Positions 1 through 7,435 of a stretch of 33,015 nt of DNA are shown here, piece by piece; position 1 is the stretch's first letter; each line of letters starts with the position of its first letter. The position numbers and the translations under genes were made by a program. The notes under the pieces are model-generated. The model was not told the DNA's origin. It saw nothing but the letters and a program-made list of their open reading frames with translations, and did not search any database. This DNA comes from Candidatus Butyricicoccus stercorigallinarum (GTDB lineage Bacteria > Bacillota > Clostridia > Oscillospirales > Butyricicoccaceae): NCBI GenBank assembly GCA_019112985.1, contig DXIG01000083.1, positions 1 through 33,015 of the forward strand, read 5' to 3'.

Positions 1-18
1 ACATACAAAGTTAGCCAT
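1..18 (-). CDS. 5' end of a CDS running off the window (starts MANFVC...)
   Basis: Minus-strand ATG at 18-16 preceded by AGGAGGAA (about 25-32), directly downstream of the Rrf2 gene; only six codons visible. Confidence 0.45.
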
Positions 19-38
19 ATTGTGTTCCTCCTGAATCT

Positions 39-464
39 TCATTGGTTGGATACGTGTTTTGCCTCCGGAATCAGCTGTTCCAGCGACAATTCATACAGTT
101 TTGTGCGGATATCCTGGTTGATGGTGTTGAATATCCGGTGAAAGGTGCACTCCTTCTTGTGCGCCACGCGGCTGCAATCGAATTCCGTGCTCAGACAATG
201 GTTGATTTCGATGGGTCCGTCGATTTCCTCGATGATTTTGCCCAGCGAGATCTGCCCGGCGGGACACGCCAGCTCGTATCCGCCGCTGACGCCCTTGTAG
301 GACGCGGTCAGCCCGGCCTGTGTCAGCCGGCGCAGGATCTTGAGTGCGAACCGGATGGGAACACCGCTCTCGTCCGCGATCTGCTTGGCGCTGATTTTGC
401 AGCCATGCTCCGCGAGACAATACATGATACGGATTGCATAGTCCGCTTCGTGCGTGATGCGCAT
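39..464 (-). CDS. Rrf2 family transcriptional regulator (possible Fe-S type, three-Cys motif)
   Basis: MRITHEADYAIRIMYCLAEHG...SGGYELACPAGQISLGKIIEEIDGPIEINHCLSTEFDCSRVAHKKECTFH is typical Rrf2; RBS GGAGGT upstream. Confidence 0.93.
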   Translation of the reverse strand: MRITHEADYAIRIMYCLAEHGCKISAKQIADESGVPIRFALKILRRLTQAGLTASYKGVSGGYELACPAGQISLGKIIEEIDGPIEINHCLSTEFDCSRVAHKKECTFHRIFNTINQDIRTKLYELSLEQLIPEAKHVSNQ

Positions 465-499
465 GGTGTACCTCCGAACGTTCCTTTGTCTATGGTTAT

Positions 500-528
500 A
501 GTATACATTTCCCGCCTGCGCTTGTCAA
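500..528 (-). promoter_or_regulatory. SigA-type promoter of the Rrf2 gene
   Basis: Minus strand TTGACA (528-523), 17 nt spacer, TATACT (505-500). Confidence 0.8.
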
Positions 529-530
529 GT

Positions 531-543
531 AGGAATCATTCCT
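531..543. promoter_or_regulatory. Inverted repeat AGGAATCATTCCT, candidate regulator operator
   Basis: Perfect 13 bp palindrome with one central base, just upstream of the -35; CTTGTCAAG (521-529) overlaps the -35. Confidence 0.45.
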
Positions 544-596
544 GTTTTTAATTTTTTTGCGGGCGGGAAATGGCGCAAAAAAATGTAAAAAAACAG

Positions 597-625
597 TTGA
601 CATTTGCACGGCGTTCGATTATAAT
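597..625 (+). promoter_or_regulatory. SigA-type promoter of the tRNA-Leu cluster
   Basis: TTGACA (597-602), 17 nt spacer, TATAAT (620-625). Confidence 0.85.
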
Positions 626-707
626 ATAAACCGTCGCTGAGAGATACGGCGGCAAAATCGGAACGGCATCCGGTTTTTCCCCTCAATTTGCTCATACAAC
701 TCAACAT

Positions 708-790
708 GCGACTGTGGCGGAATAGGCAGACGCGCACGTTTGAGGGGCGTGTGGGCAACCGTACCGGTTCAAGTCCGGTCAGTCGCACCA
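708..790 (+). tRNA. tRNA-Leu(GAG), CCA encoded
   Basis: Acceptor GCGACTG/CAGTCGC, anticodon loop TTGAGGG, T-arm GGTTCAAGTCC, 3' ACCA; long variable arm (class II). Confidence 0.95.
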
Positions 791-794
791 ATAT

Positions 795-880
795 GCAGAT
801 GTGGCGGAATGGCAGACGCGCTAGTTTCAGGTACTAGTGTTCGCAAGGACATGGGGGTTCAAGTCCCCCCATCTGCACCA
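795..880 (+). tRNA. tRNA-Leu(CAG), CCA encoded
   Basis: Acceptor GCAGATG/CATCTGC, anticodon loop TTCAGGT, T-arm GGGGGTTCAAGTCCCCC. Confidence 0.96.
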
Positions 881-881
881 C

Positions 882-917
882 ATCGGAGCAAAGCCGCGCT
901 TTGCTCCGATCTTGTTT
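882..917 (+). terminator. Intrinsic terminator between the two tRNA-Leu(CAG) copies
   Basis: ATCGGAGCAAAG CCGCG CTTTGCTCCGAT followed by CTTGTTTT. Confidence 0.75.
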
Positions 918-965
918 TCCTCTGCCGGAGCGTTTCCGGCGGCGGGGCACAACTTCATCGCGCAC

Positions 966-1051
966 GCAGATGTGGCGGAATGGCAGACGCGCTAGTTTCA
1001 GGTACTAGTGTTCGCAAGGACATGGGGGTTCAAGTCCCCCCATCTGCACCA
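966..1051 (+). tRNA. tRNA-Leu(CAG), second copy identical to 795-880
   Basis: 86 nt identical to the preceding tRNA. Confidence 0.96.
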
Positions 1052-1052
1052 G

Positions 1053-1085
1053 AGAACTTCAATCCTCCGATTGAAGTTCTTTTTG
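1053..1085 (+). terminator. Intrinsic terminator after the tRNA cluster
   Basis: AGAACTTCAAT CCTCCG ATTGAAGTTCT + TTTT. Confidence 0.85.
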
Positions 1086-1122
1086 TATTTTCGGCCAAAA
1101 TCCAAAAAAGGGGGCATGTTCT

Positions 1123-2508
1123 GTGACGCAGCACACCGCAGAGAGCAGCGCGGCGCAGTACCGGCGCATGACGGAGACGCCGGTCTCGCGCCTGATTCTG
1201 AAGCTCAGCGTTCCCACCACCGTCAGCATGCTGGCGACCAGTATCTACAATATGGCGGACACCTACTTTGTCGGCGACCTCGGCACGAGCGCCAGCGGCG
1301 CGGTGGGCGTCGTGTTCGGCCTGATGGCGATTTTGCAGGCGGTCGGCTTTCTGTTCGGCCACGGCGCGGGCAGCATCCTCGCGCGCCGGCTGGGCGGGCG
1401 CGATGTGGAAAGCGCCTCGCGCGCCGCGTCCACCGGCCTGTGCTGGTCGCTGCTCTCCGGGCTGGCGATCACCGCGCTCGGCCTGCTGTTTCTGACGCCG
1501 CTCATGCGCCTGCTCGGCAGCACGGAGACCATTTTGCCGTATGCGCGCACCTATTCGGTGTACATCCTGTGTGCCGCGCCGGTGATGATGGGCAGCTTTG
1601 TGCTCAACAACATCCTGCGCTACGAGGGGCACGCGCTGTTTTCCATGATCGGCATGACGACGGGCGGCGTGCTCAACATCTTCGGCGACTGGCTGCTCGT
1701 GCGCGGCCTGCACATGGGCATCGCGGGCGCGGGTTTGTCCACGGCGGTGTCCCAGTGCATCGGCTTCTGCATCCTGCTCAGCCCGTTTTTGCGCGGCAGG
1801 ACGCAGAGCAGGCTGTCGCTGCGCGCGGTCAGGGAGGGCGTGCGCACGCTGCCGGAGGTGTGCGCCACCGGCCTTCCCAGCCTGATGCGGCAGGGCCTGA
1901 CGAGCGTCTCCACCATGGTGCTCAACGGGCAGGCGGGCGTCTACGGCGACGCGGCGGTGTCCGCGATGACGATTGTCGCGCGCATCTGCTTTTTCGTGTT
2001 CGCCGTGGGCATCGGCATCGGACAGGGCTTCCAGCCGGTGAGCAGCTTCAACTACGGCGCGAAGAAATATTCCCGCGTGCGGCGCGGCTTCTGGTTCACG
2101 CTGGGCGTGAGCGAATGCCTGCTGGGCGCGCTCGCCGTGATCGGTATGCTGCTCTCGTCGCACCTGATCGGCGTGTTCCGCGACGACCCGGCGGTCATCG
2201 AGATCGGCACGTTCGCGCTGCGCGTCCAGCTGGTCGCGCTGTTTTTCCAGCCGCTCGCGCTGTGCGCCAACATGATGTTTCAGAGCATCGGCGCGAACCG
2301 GCAGGCGACGTTTCTCTCGATTTTGCGCAGCGGGCTGTATTTTATCCCGCTGATCGTGCTGCTGCCGCAGGTGATCGGCCTGACCGGCGTGCAGATCGCG
2401 CAGACCATTTCGGATGTGCTCACCTGCCTGACGGCGGCGCCGTTTGTGATCTGGTTTTTCCGCCGCCTGCCGGCGGACGGTGCGGCGCCCGTCATCGGGC
2501 GCCACTGA
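1123..2508 (+). CDS. MATE family efflux transporter
   Basis: MTETPVSRLILKLSVPTTVSMLATSIYNMADTYFVGDLGTSASGAVGV...; about 12 TM; GTG start. Confidence 0.95.
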   Translation: MTQHTAESSAAQYRRMTETPVSRLILKLSVPTTVSMLATSIYNMADTYFVGDLGTSASGAVGVVFGLMAILQAVGFLFGHGAGSILARRLGGRDVESASRAASTGLCWSLLSGLAITALGLLFLTPLMRLLGSTETILPYARTYSVYILCAAPVMMGSFVLNNILRYEGHALFSMIGMTTGGVLNIFGDWLLVRGLHMGIAGAGLSTAVSQCIGFCILLSPFLRGRTQSRLSLRAVREGVRTLPEVCATGLPSLMRQGLTSVSTMVLNGQAGVYGDAAVSAMTIVARICFFVFAVGIGIGQGFQPVSSFNYGAKKYSRVRRGFWFTLGVSECLLGALAVIGMLLSSHLIGVFRDDPAVIEIGTFALRVQLVALFFQPLALCANMMFQSIGANRQATFLSILRSGLYFIPLIVLLPQVIGLTGVQIAQTISDVLTCLTAAPFVIWFFRRLPADGAAPVIGRH

Positions 2509-2526
2509 CGGCACAAGGAGGAGAAT

Positions 2527-2979
2527 ATGGACAAACGGCGCAGATGGGCGGTGGGCTGCAATGTGCTTTTGCTCGCCGCGCTGCTCGTGTTTATCTTTGG
2601 CAACTCATTGCAGCCGCGCGCGCAGTCGAGCGAGCAGAGCATGGGCGTGCTCGCGGCGCTGACCGCCGTGCTCGAGCGGCTGTTCGGCTACGGCGGGCTG
2701 ACCGAGCACGCGGTGCGCAAGCTGGCGCATTTTTCCGAGTTCGCCGCGCTCGGCTTTTTCACACAAAACCTGTGGCGCGTGTGCCGGCGGCTGAACGCGC
2801 ACTATGTGCTGCACGGCCTGCTGTTCGGCCTGCTGTGCGCGCTGACCGACGAGCTGCTGCAAACGCTGACCGACCGCAGCCCGCAGGTCACCGACGTGCT
2901 GCTGGATTTTTCCGGCGTCGTGTGCGGCAGCCTCGCGCTGGTGCTGCTGGTGTGGCTGGCGGCGCGGCGCAGGCGTTGA
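2527..2979 (+). CDS. VanZ-like family membrane protein
   Basis: FGNSLQPRAQSSEQS...VRKLAHFSEFAALGFF...LTDELLQTLTDRSPQVTDVLLDFSGVVCG matches the VanZ-like pattern; RBS AAGGAGGAG. Confidence 0.88.
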   Translation: MDKRRRWAVGCNVLLLAALLVFIFGNSLQPRAQSSEQSMGVLAALTAVLERLFGYGGLTEHAVRKLAHFSEFAALGFFTQNLWRVCRRLNAHYVLHGLLFGLLCALTDELLQTLTDRSPQVTDVLLDFSGVVCGSLALVLLVWLAARRRR

Positions 2980-3004
2980 CATTTCGCGCAAAATTTGGTA
3001 CGCT
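2976..3004 (+). promoter_or_regulatory. SigA-type promoter for the small membrane protein gene
   Basis: TTGACA (2976-2981), 17 nt spacer, TACGCT (2999-3004). Confidence 0.6.
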
Positions 3005-3041
3005 GACGGTACCATCTCGGAACAAAACGGAGGAGAGCAAC

Positions 3042-3206
3042 GTGGGAAGACCAGTCAAAAAAGTACACAAGAGCCAGCAGCAGCGGCTGCAGGAGGCCAA
3101 GGCGCGCCGCGCGGAGCAGCAGAAGAAGGAAGACCGCAACACCTATATCATGCTCGGCGTGGTCGCCGTCATTTTCGTCGTGCTGGCGGCCGTGCTGATT
3201 TTCTGA
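3042..3206 (+). CDS. Small (54 aa) basic single-TM membrane protein
   Basis: GTG start with GGAGAG RBS: (M)GRPVKKVHKSQQQRLQEAKARRAEQQKKEDRNTYIMLGVVAVIFVVLAAVLIF; embedded in the 3' end of the spurious 1008-3206 ORF; own promoter. Confidence 0.7.
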   Translation: MGRPVKKVHKSQQQRLQEAKARRAEQQKKEDRNTYIMLGVVAVIFVVLAAVLIF

Positions 3207-3234
3207 CCGGCGCGCCGGATAAAAATCATACGAT

Positions 3235-3648
3235 ATGAGAAAACTGATTGAGGAATTCAAAACCTTTGCCCTGCGGGGCAACGTCATCGACCTGGCCGTC
3301 GGCGTGATCATCGGCGCCGCGTTCCAGGGCATCGTCACGTCGCTGACGGACGACATCATCTCGCCGCTCATCGGCCTGGTCGCGCAGACCGATTTCAAAG
3401 ACGTGCAGGCGACCGTCCTGGGCGTGTCCATCCGCTACGGCTCGTTTATCACGGCGGTCATCAATTTCTTCATCATGGCGGTCGTGCTGTTCACGCTCAT
3501 CAAGCTGATGAACAAGGCCGCGAGCCTGGGCAAAAAGCCGGAGGAGCCGGCGGCGCCGACCACCAAGGTCTGCCCGTTCTGCAAATCGGAAATTGCCCTC
3601 GAAGCCACTCGCTGCCCGCACTGCACGTCCGACCTCACGCAGACGTAA
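3235..3648 (+). CDS. mscL: Large-conductance mechanosensitive channel MscL with C-terminal zinc ribbon
   Basis: MRKLIEEFKTFALRGNVIDLAVGVIIGAAFQGIVTSLTDDIISPLIG is MscL; C-terminus CPFCKSEIALEATRCPHC. Confidence 0.95.
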   Translation: MRKLIEEFKTFALRGNVIDLAVGVIIGAAFQGIVTSLTDDIISPLIGLVAQTDFKDVQATVLGVSIRYGSFITAVINFFIMAVVLFTLIKLMNKAASLGKKPEEPAAPTTKVCPFCKSEIALEATRCPHCTSDLTQT

Positions 3649-3658
3649 GTTTGCGGCA

Positions 3659-3694
3659 CCGCCCGGTTCGCACCCCGCGCCGGGCGGTTTTTTT
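3659..3694 (+). terminator. Intrinsic terminator after mscL
   Basis: CCGCCCGG ... CCGGGCGG TTTTTTT. Confidence 0.88.
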
Positions 3695-3747
3695 CGCCCA
3701 TTTTGCGGCGGCGCGCCATCGTTTCCCGTTTGTTTACAAATTTCCCC

Positions 3748-3776
3748 TTGCATTTTTCCGCCATTTGGTTTATGCT
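3748..3776 (+). promoter_or_regulatory. SigA-type promoter of htpG
   Basis: TTGCAT (3748-3753), 17 nt spacer, TATGCT (3771-3776). Confidence 0.7.
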
Positions 3777-3779
3777 GTA

Positions 3780-3806
3780 TTAGCACTCGGATAGTAAGAG
3801 TGCTAA
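3780..3806. promoter_or_regulatory. CIRCE element (HrcA operator)
   Basis: TTAGCACTC-N9-GAGTGCTAA, exact consensus. Confidence 0.97.
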
Positions 3807-3844
3807 CGCTGTATTTTTAATAACCGAAGGGATTGACATAAGCT

Positions 3845-5767
3845 ATGGCCAAACAACAGTTCAAAGCAGAGTCCAGGCGCCTGCTCGACATGATGATCAA
3901 CTCGATCTACACGCACAAGGAAATTTTCCTGCGCGAGCTGATCTCCAACGCGAGCGACGCCATCGACAAGCGCCACTTCCGCTCGCTGACCGACGCGGCG
4001 CTCGTTCCGGAAAACGGGTACGAGATCCGCCTGACCGCCGATACCGATGCGCGCACGCTGACCATCTCGGACAACGGCATCGGCATGACGAAGGACGAGC
4101 TGGAGGACAATCTGGGCGTCATCGCGCAGAGTGGCTCGCTGGCGTTCAAGAAGGAGAACCAGACGGAGGACACGGACATCATCGGACAGTTCGGCGTCGG
4201 CTTTTACGCCTCGTTCATGGTCGCTTCGCATGTGCGCGTCGTCTCCAGGGCGTGCGGCGAGACGCAGGCCTATGTCTGGGAGTCGGACGGCGCGGACGGC
4301 TACACGATTGAGCCGGGCGAAAAGGACGGCTACGGCACGGACATCATCCTGACCATCAAGCCGAACCAGCAGAACGACAAGGGCGACGTCGAGGAGGGCT
4401 ATGACGAGTTCCTCGAGACCTACCGCCTGGCCGGTCTGGTGCGCAAGTATTCCGACTACATCCGCTACCCGATCCGCATGCAGATGCCGCACTCCAGGGA
4501 GAAGGCGAAGCCGGAGGACGCGCCGGAGGATTACCAGCCGGAGTACGAGACGGTCTACGAGGACGAGACGCTCAACTCCATGGTTCCGCTGTGGAAGAAG
4601 GACAAGAAGGACATCACCGCCGACGAGTACGACGAGTTCTACCGCGCCAAGTTCATGGACTTCATGAAGCCGCTGCGCGTCATCCACTCGCATTCGGAGG
4701 GTCTGACCGCCTCGTACACCTCCCTGCTGTACGTGCCGGCGCAGGCGCCGTATGACTACTACTCCAAGGACTACCAGAAGGGCTTGCAGCTGTATGCGTC
4801 CGGCGTGCTGATTATGGACAAATGCGCCGACCTGCTGCCCGATTACTTCGGCTTTGTGCGCGGCCTGGTCGATTCCTCCGACCTGTCGCTCAACATCTCG
4901 CGCGAGATGTTGCAGCACGACCGCCAGCTGCGCGCCATCGCCATCAGCCTGGAGAAAAAGATCAAGTCCGAGCTGCTCAAGATGCGCACGGACGACCGCG
5001 AGAGCTATGAGAAGTTCTGGGAGGCGTTTGGCTACACCATCAAGGCGGGCGCCTACGCCAACTACGGCGCGGACAAGGAAAAGCTGCGCGATCTGCTGAT
5101 GTTCTACTCCGCCAAGGAGAAAAAGCTGATCTCGCTCAAGGAATACCGCGACGCGATGCCGGAGGGACAGGAGGAGATCTACTACGCGGCGGGCGCCAGC
5201 GCCGACCTGCTGGACAAGCTGCCGCAGGCGGAGATGGTGCGCAAGCACGACTACGACATCCTGTACCTCACGGCGGACATCGACGAGTTCGTCGTCAGCC
5301 TGCTCGCCGACGAGGACGGCAAGAAGTTCCGCTCGATCACGGCGGGCGACCTGAACCTGTCGTCCGACGAGGAGAAGAAGGAGGCGGAGGAGAAGTCCAC
5401 CGCCAACCGCGCGATGTTTGACCTGATGAAGGAGTCGCTGGACGGCAAGGTCAAGGACGTCCGCGTCTCCTCCCGCCTGGTCAGCGACCCGGTCTGCCTG
5501 ACCTCGGAGGGCAATCTGTCCATCGAGATGGAGCGCGTGCTCAACGCGATTCCGAACGGACAGGGACACGTCACCGCCGAGAAGATTCTGGAGATCAACG
5601 CCGCACACCCGGTGTTTGACACGCTGTGCCGGCTGTACACCGACGACCCGGACAAGCTGAAGCAGTACACCGAGCTGCTGTACAATCAGGCGCTGCTCAT
5701 CGCGGGCATCCCGATCGCCGACCCGGCGGCGTTCTCCAACGCGATTTGCGACCTGATGGTCAAGTAA
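3845..5767 (+). CDS. htpG: Molecular chaperone HtpG (Hsp90)
   Basis: FKAESRRLLDMMINSIYTHKEIFLRELISNASDAIDK...DNGIGMTKDEL...IGQFGVGFYASFMV. Confidence 0.98.
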   Translation: MAKQQFKAESRRLLDMMINSIYTHKEIFLRELISNASDAIDKRHFRSLTDAALVPENGYEIRLTADTDARTLTISDNGIGMTKDELEDNLGVIAQSGSLAFKKENQTEDTDIIGQFGVGFYASFMVASHVRVVSRACGETQAYVWESDGADGYTIEPGEKDGYGTDIILTIKPNQQNDKGDVEEGYDEFLETYRLAGLVRKYSDYIRYPIRMQMPHSREKAKPEDAPEDYQPEYETVYEDETLNSMVPLWKKDKKDITADEYDEFYRAKFMDFMKPLRVIHSHSEGLTASYTSLLYVPAQAPYDYYSKDYQKGLQLYASGVLIMDKCADLLPDYFGFVRGLVDSSDLSLNISREMLQHDRQLRAIAISLEKKIKSELLKMRTDDRESYEKFWEAFGYTIKAGAYANYGADKEKLRDLLMFYSAKEKKLISLKEYRDAMPEGQEEIYYAAGASADLLDKLPQAEMVRKHDYDILYLTADIDEFVVSLLADEDGKKFRSITAGDLNLSSDEEKKEAEEKSTANRAMFDLMKESLDGKVKDVRVSSRLVSDPVCLTSEGNLSIEMERVLNAIPNGQGHVTAEKILEINAAHPVFDTLCRLYTDDPDKLKQYTELLYNQALLIAGIPIADPAAFSNAICDLMVK

Positions 5768-5817
5768 ACCCCGACCGCCCGCCGAATGGCGGGCGGACCG
5801 CATACAGGAGGAACCAG

Positions 5818-6195
5818 ATGGCAGACAAAAAACCCTACCGCGCGACGCGCGTGGACGAGGAGGACGGGCGCGCCGCGCCGCAGCAGGAGCAGATGCCCGA
5901 TCTGGCGTCGCGCAGCGGCGGACTGCCGGTCGTGCTGCTCGTCGTGTTCTTCCTCGCGGCGGGCGGCACGCTGCTGGCGCAGCGCATGCTGGCGGCATCG
6001 TCGGCGGTGTCCGCTGTGGGCTGTGCGGGCATGGCGCTGGCCGCCCTCTGCGGCATCGGCCTGCTCGTGCACGGCACGTTTGAGCGGCTGCGCGAGCGCA
6101 ATGCGGGCCGCCTGCACCGCGCCGCCAGCGCCGCCGCGCTGGCGATTGTCGCCGCGGCGGGCGTTCTGATGACGGCGGCGGGGCTGTTTTCGTAA
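5818..6195 (+). CDS. Hypothetical membrane protein (125 aa)
   Basis: ATG at 5818 after RBS AGGAGG; several hydrophobic segments; no family recognised. Confidence 0.7.
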   Translation: MADKKPYRATRVDEEDGRAAPQQEQMPDLASRSGGLPVVLLVVFFLAAGGTLLAQRMLAASSAVSAVGCAGMALAALCGIGLLVHGTFERLRERNAGRLHRAASAAALAIVAAAGVLMTAAGLFS

Positions 6196-6261
6196 CAAAG
6201 CCGCAACAAATTTGTCAAAAATAATTTAGAAACCGGTCAAAACACGGTCATATTCCGGCGG

Positions 6262-6460
6262 TATACTAAATACGATCCAAGGACAGGGTTCAACAGATTT
6301 TTGATTCATCTCCCTATTTTATCAGGCGGGAGGCTCTTCCCATCGACGCGCCGGGTACGGGCGCGGGGAAGAGCGGTCACGCCCCTTCCTCAGCCCCCCT
6401 TTTTCATGTTTTCATATCGGAGCCCCGGACGGCAGGCATGCTGTCCGGGGTTCTTTGCTG
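6262..6460 (+). ncRNA. Candidate non-coding RNA unit (promoter-like -10, long hairpin, terminator); family not recognised
   Basis: TATACT at 6262-6267; hairpin GCTCTTCCC...GCGCC...GGCGC...GGGAAGAGC (about 6333-6374); terminator CCCCGGACGGC AGGCAT GCTGTCCGGGG TTCTTT; no ORF with good coding features. Confidence 0.35.
6423..6456 (+). terminator. Intrinsic terminator
   Basis: CCCCGGACGGC AGGCAT GCTGTCCGGGG + TTCTTT. Confidence 0.7.
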
Positions 6461-6531
6461 GCAGAGACGCACATAAACTGACGGCAGGTATGCCCGGTTG
6501 TGTGCACCAGGACGAATTGTCCCCGCAAAAC

Positions 6532-6560
6532 TTGTACTGTTTTGCAGTATGGGGTATAAT
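6532..6560 (+). promoter_or_regulatory. SigA-type promoter of the zinc-ribbon gene
   Basis: TTGTAC, 17 nt spacer, TATAAT (6555-6560). Confidence 0.8.
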
Positions 6561-6595
6561 CGAAGAAAACAACGGTCGAAAAGGGAGGAACCAGC

Positions 6596-7264
6596 ATGTA
6601 TTGCATCCGATGCGGAAACCAGTTGGAGGACGGAACCAAATACTGCATTTTCTGCGGAGCGCCCACGGCCGCCGTCAAAAAGGAGCGGCCGCGCCCGGCG
6701 GCGGACGACGACGTCTCCATCCCGGAGGACTTTTTCTCCATCCGCATGGCGCCGGAGCAGGCGATGGAGGAGACTGTCCGCGCGGACGAACAGCCGGATG
6801 AGATAGAGGACATCGAGTACACGCGCGCGATTGCGCGGGACGACATTCGCGCGGCGATTGAAGCGCAGGCGGCGCAGGGCGAACAGCCGGACGAGGCGGG
6901 CGACGCCGATTTTACGCGCGCAATTGCGCGGGAGGACATCCGCGCGGCGATGCGCGAGGCGTCCGCGGCGGAGCAGGCGCCCGCCGCCGAAGACGTGCCG
7001 GAAACGGACATTCCGGACATCCCGATTCCGACCGACTTTATCGAGGAGGAGGAGGTCGTGCCCGCCGGGGAGCCGGAGGACGGTGAGCCCGAGCAGCTCA
7101 TCAGCCGGCGCGGGCTGCTGGCCGTCGTGCTCGTCGTCGTGCTGCTGTTTGCCATCGCGGTCGGCGCGTGCGTGGTCGCGCTGCGCGGAGATACCGTGCC
7201 GGTCAACGACACCGGCTCTGCCGCGCCGGAGGTCGGCTTCTGGTCGGACACGGAGGGCGAGTGA
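6596..7264 (+). CDS. N-terminal zinc-ribbon, single-TM protein with duplicated acidic linker
   Basis: MYCIRCGNQLEDGTKYCIFCGAPT zinc ribbon; TM GLLAVVLVVVLLFAIAVGACVVA; RBS GGGAGG. Confidence 0.85.
   Translation: MYCIRCGNQLEDGTKYCIFCGAPTAAVKKERPRPAADDDVSIPEDFFSIRMAPEQAMEETVRADEQPDEIEDIEYTRAIARDDIRAAIEAQAAQGEQPDEAGDADFTRAIAREDIRAAMREASAAEQAPAAEDVPETDIPDIPIPTDFIEEEEVVPAGEPEDGEPEQLISRRGLLAVVLVVVLLFAIAVGACVVALRGDTVPVNDTGSAAPEVGFWSDTEGE
6791..6976 (+). repeat. Two tandem 31-aa (93 nt) repeats within the zinc-ribbon protein
   Basis: QPDEIEDIEYTRAIARDDIRAAIEAQAAQGE / QPDEAGDADFTRAIAREDIRAAMREASAAEQ. Confidence 0.85.
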
Positions 7265-7303
7265 GCCGCGGAAAAGATTGCCGCCGCCGGGCGCGTCTGC
7301 CGG

Positions 7304-7332
7304 TTGACAAGCATGCGGACATGTTCTATAAT
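7304..7332 (+). promoter_or_regulatory. SigA-type promoter of glgA
   Basis: TTGACA (7304-7309), 17 nt spacer, TATAAT (7327-7332). Confidence 0.88.
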
Positions 7333-7435
7333 TAGTCAGAGTAGGATGATGCAATTTTTGTATAAAGTTGCTATATTTAGGGTGGATTTTCCGCTACAGG
7401 TCCAAGACAGGACATCATATGGAGGAACTTGAAAT

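Noticed and set aside
740-1126. 128-aa ORF across the tRNA region
   Set aside because: It is translation through tRNA-Leu genes; the repeated CGGMADALVSGTSVRKDMGVQVPPSAP is the duplicated tRNA sequence.
1008-3206. 732-aa plus-strand ORF
   Set aside because: Out of frame with clear MATE and VanZ-like genes; Arg/Ala/His-rich low-complexity translation. Only the last 54 codons are kept as a separate small gene.
3803-5998. 731-aa antisense ORF opposite htpG
   Set aside because: Shadow ORF caused by GC-rich codon bias; opposite strand is unmistakable HtpG.
6301-6801. 166-aa ORF over the 6262-6460 hairpin region
   Set aside because: Runs through a terminator and overlaps the zinc-ribbon gene in another frame; no RBS or domain.
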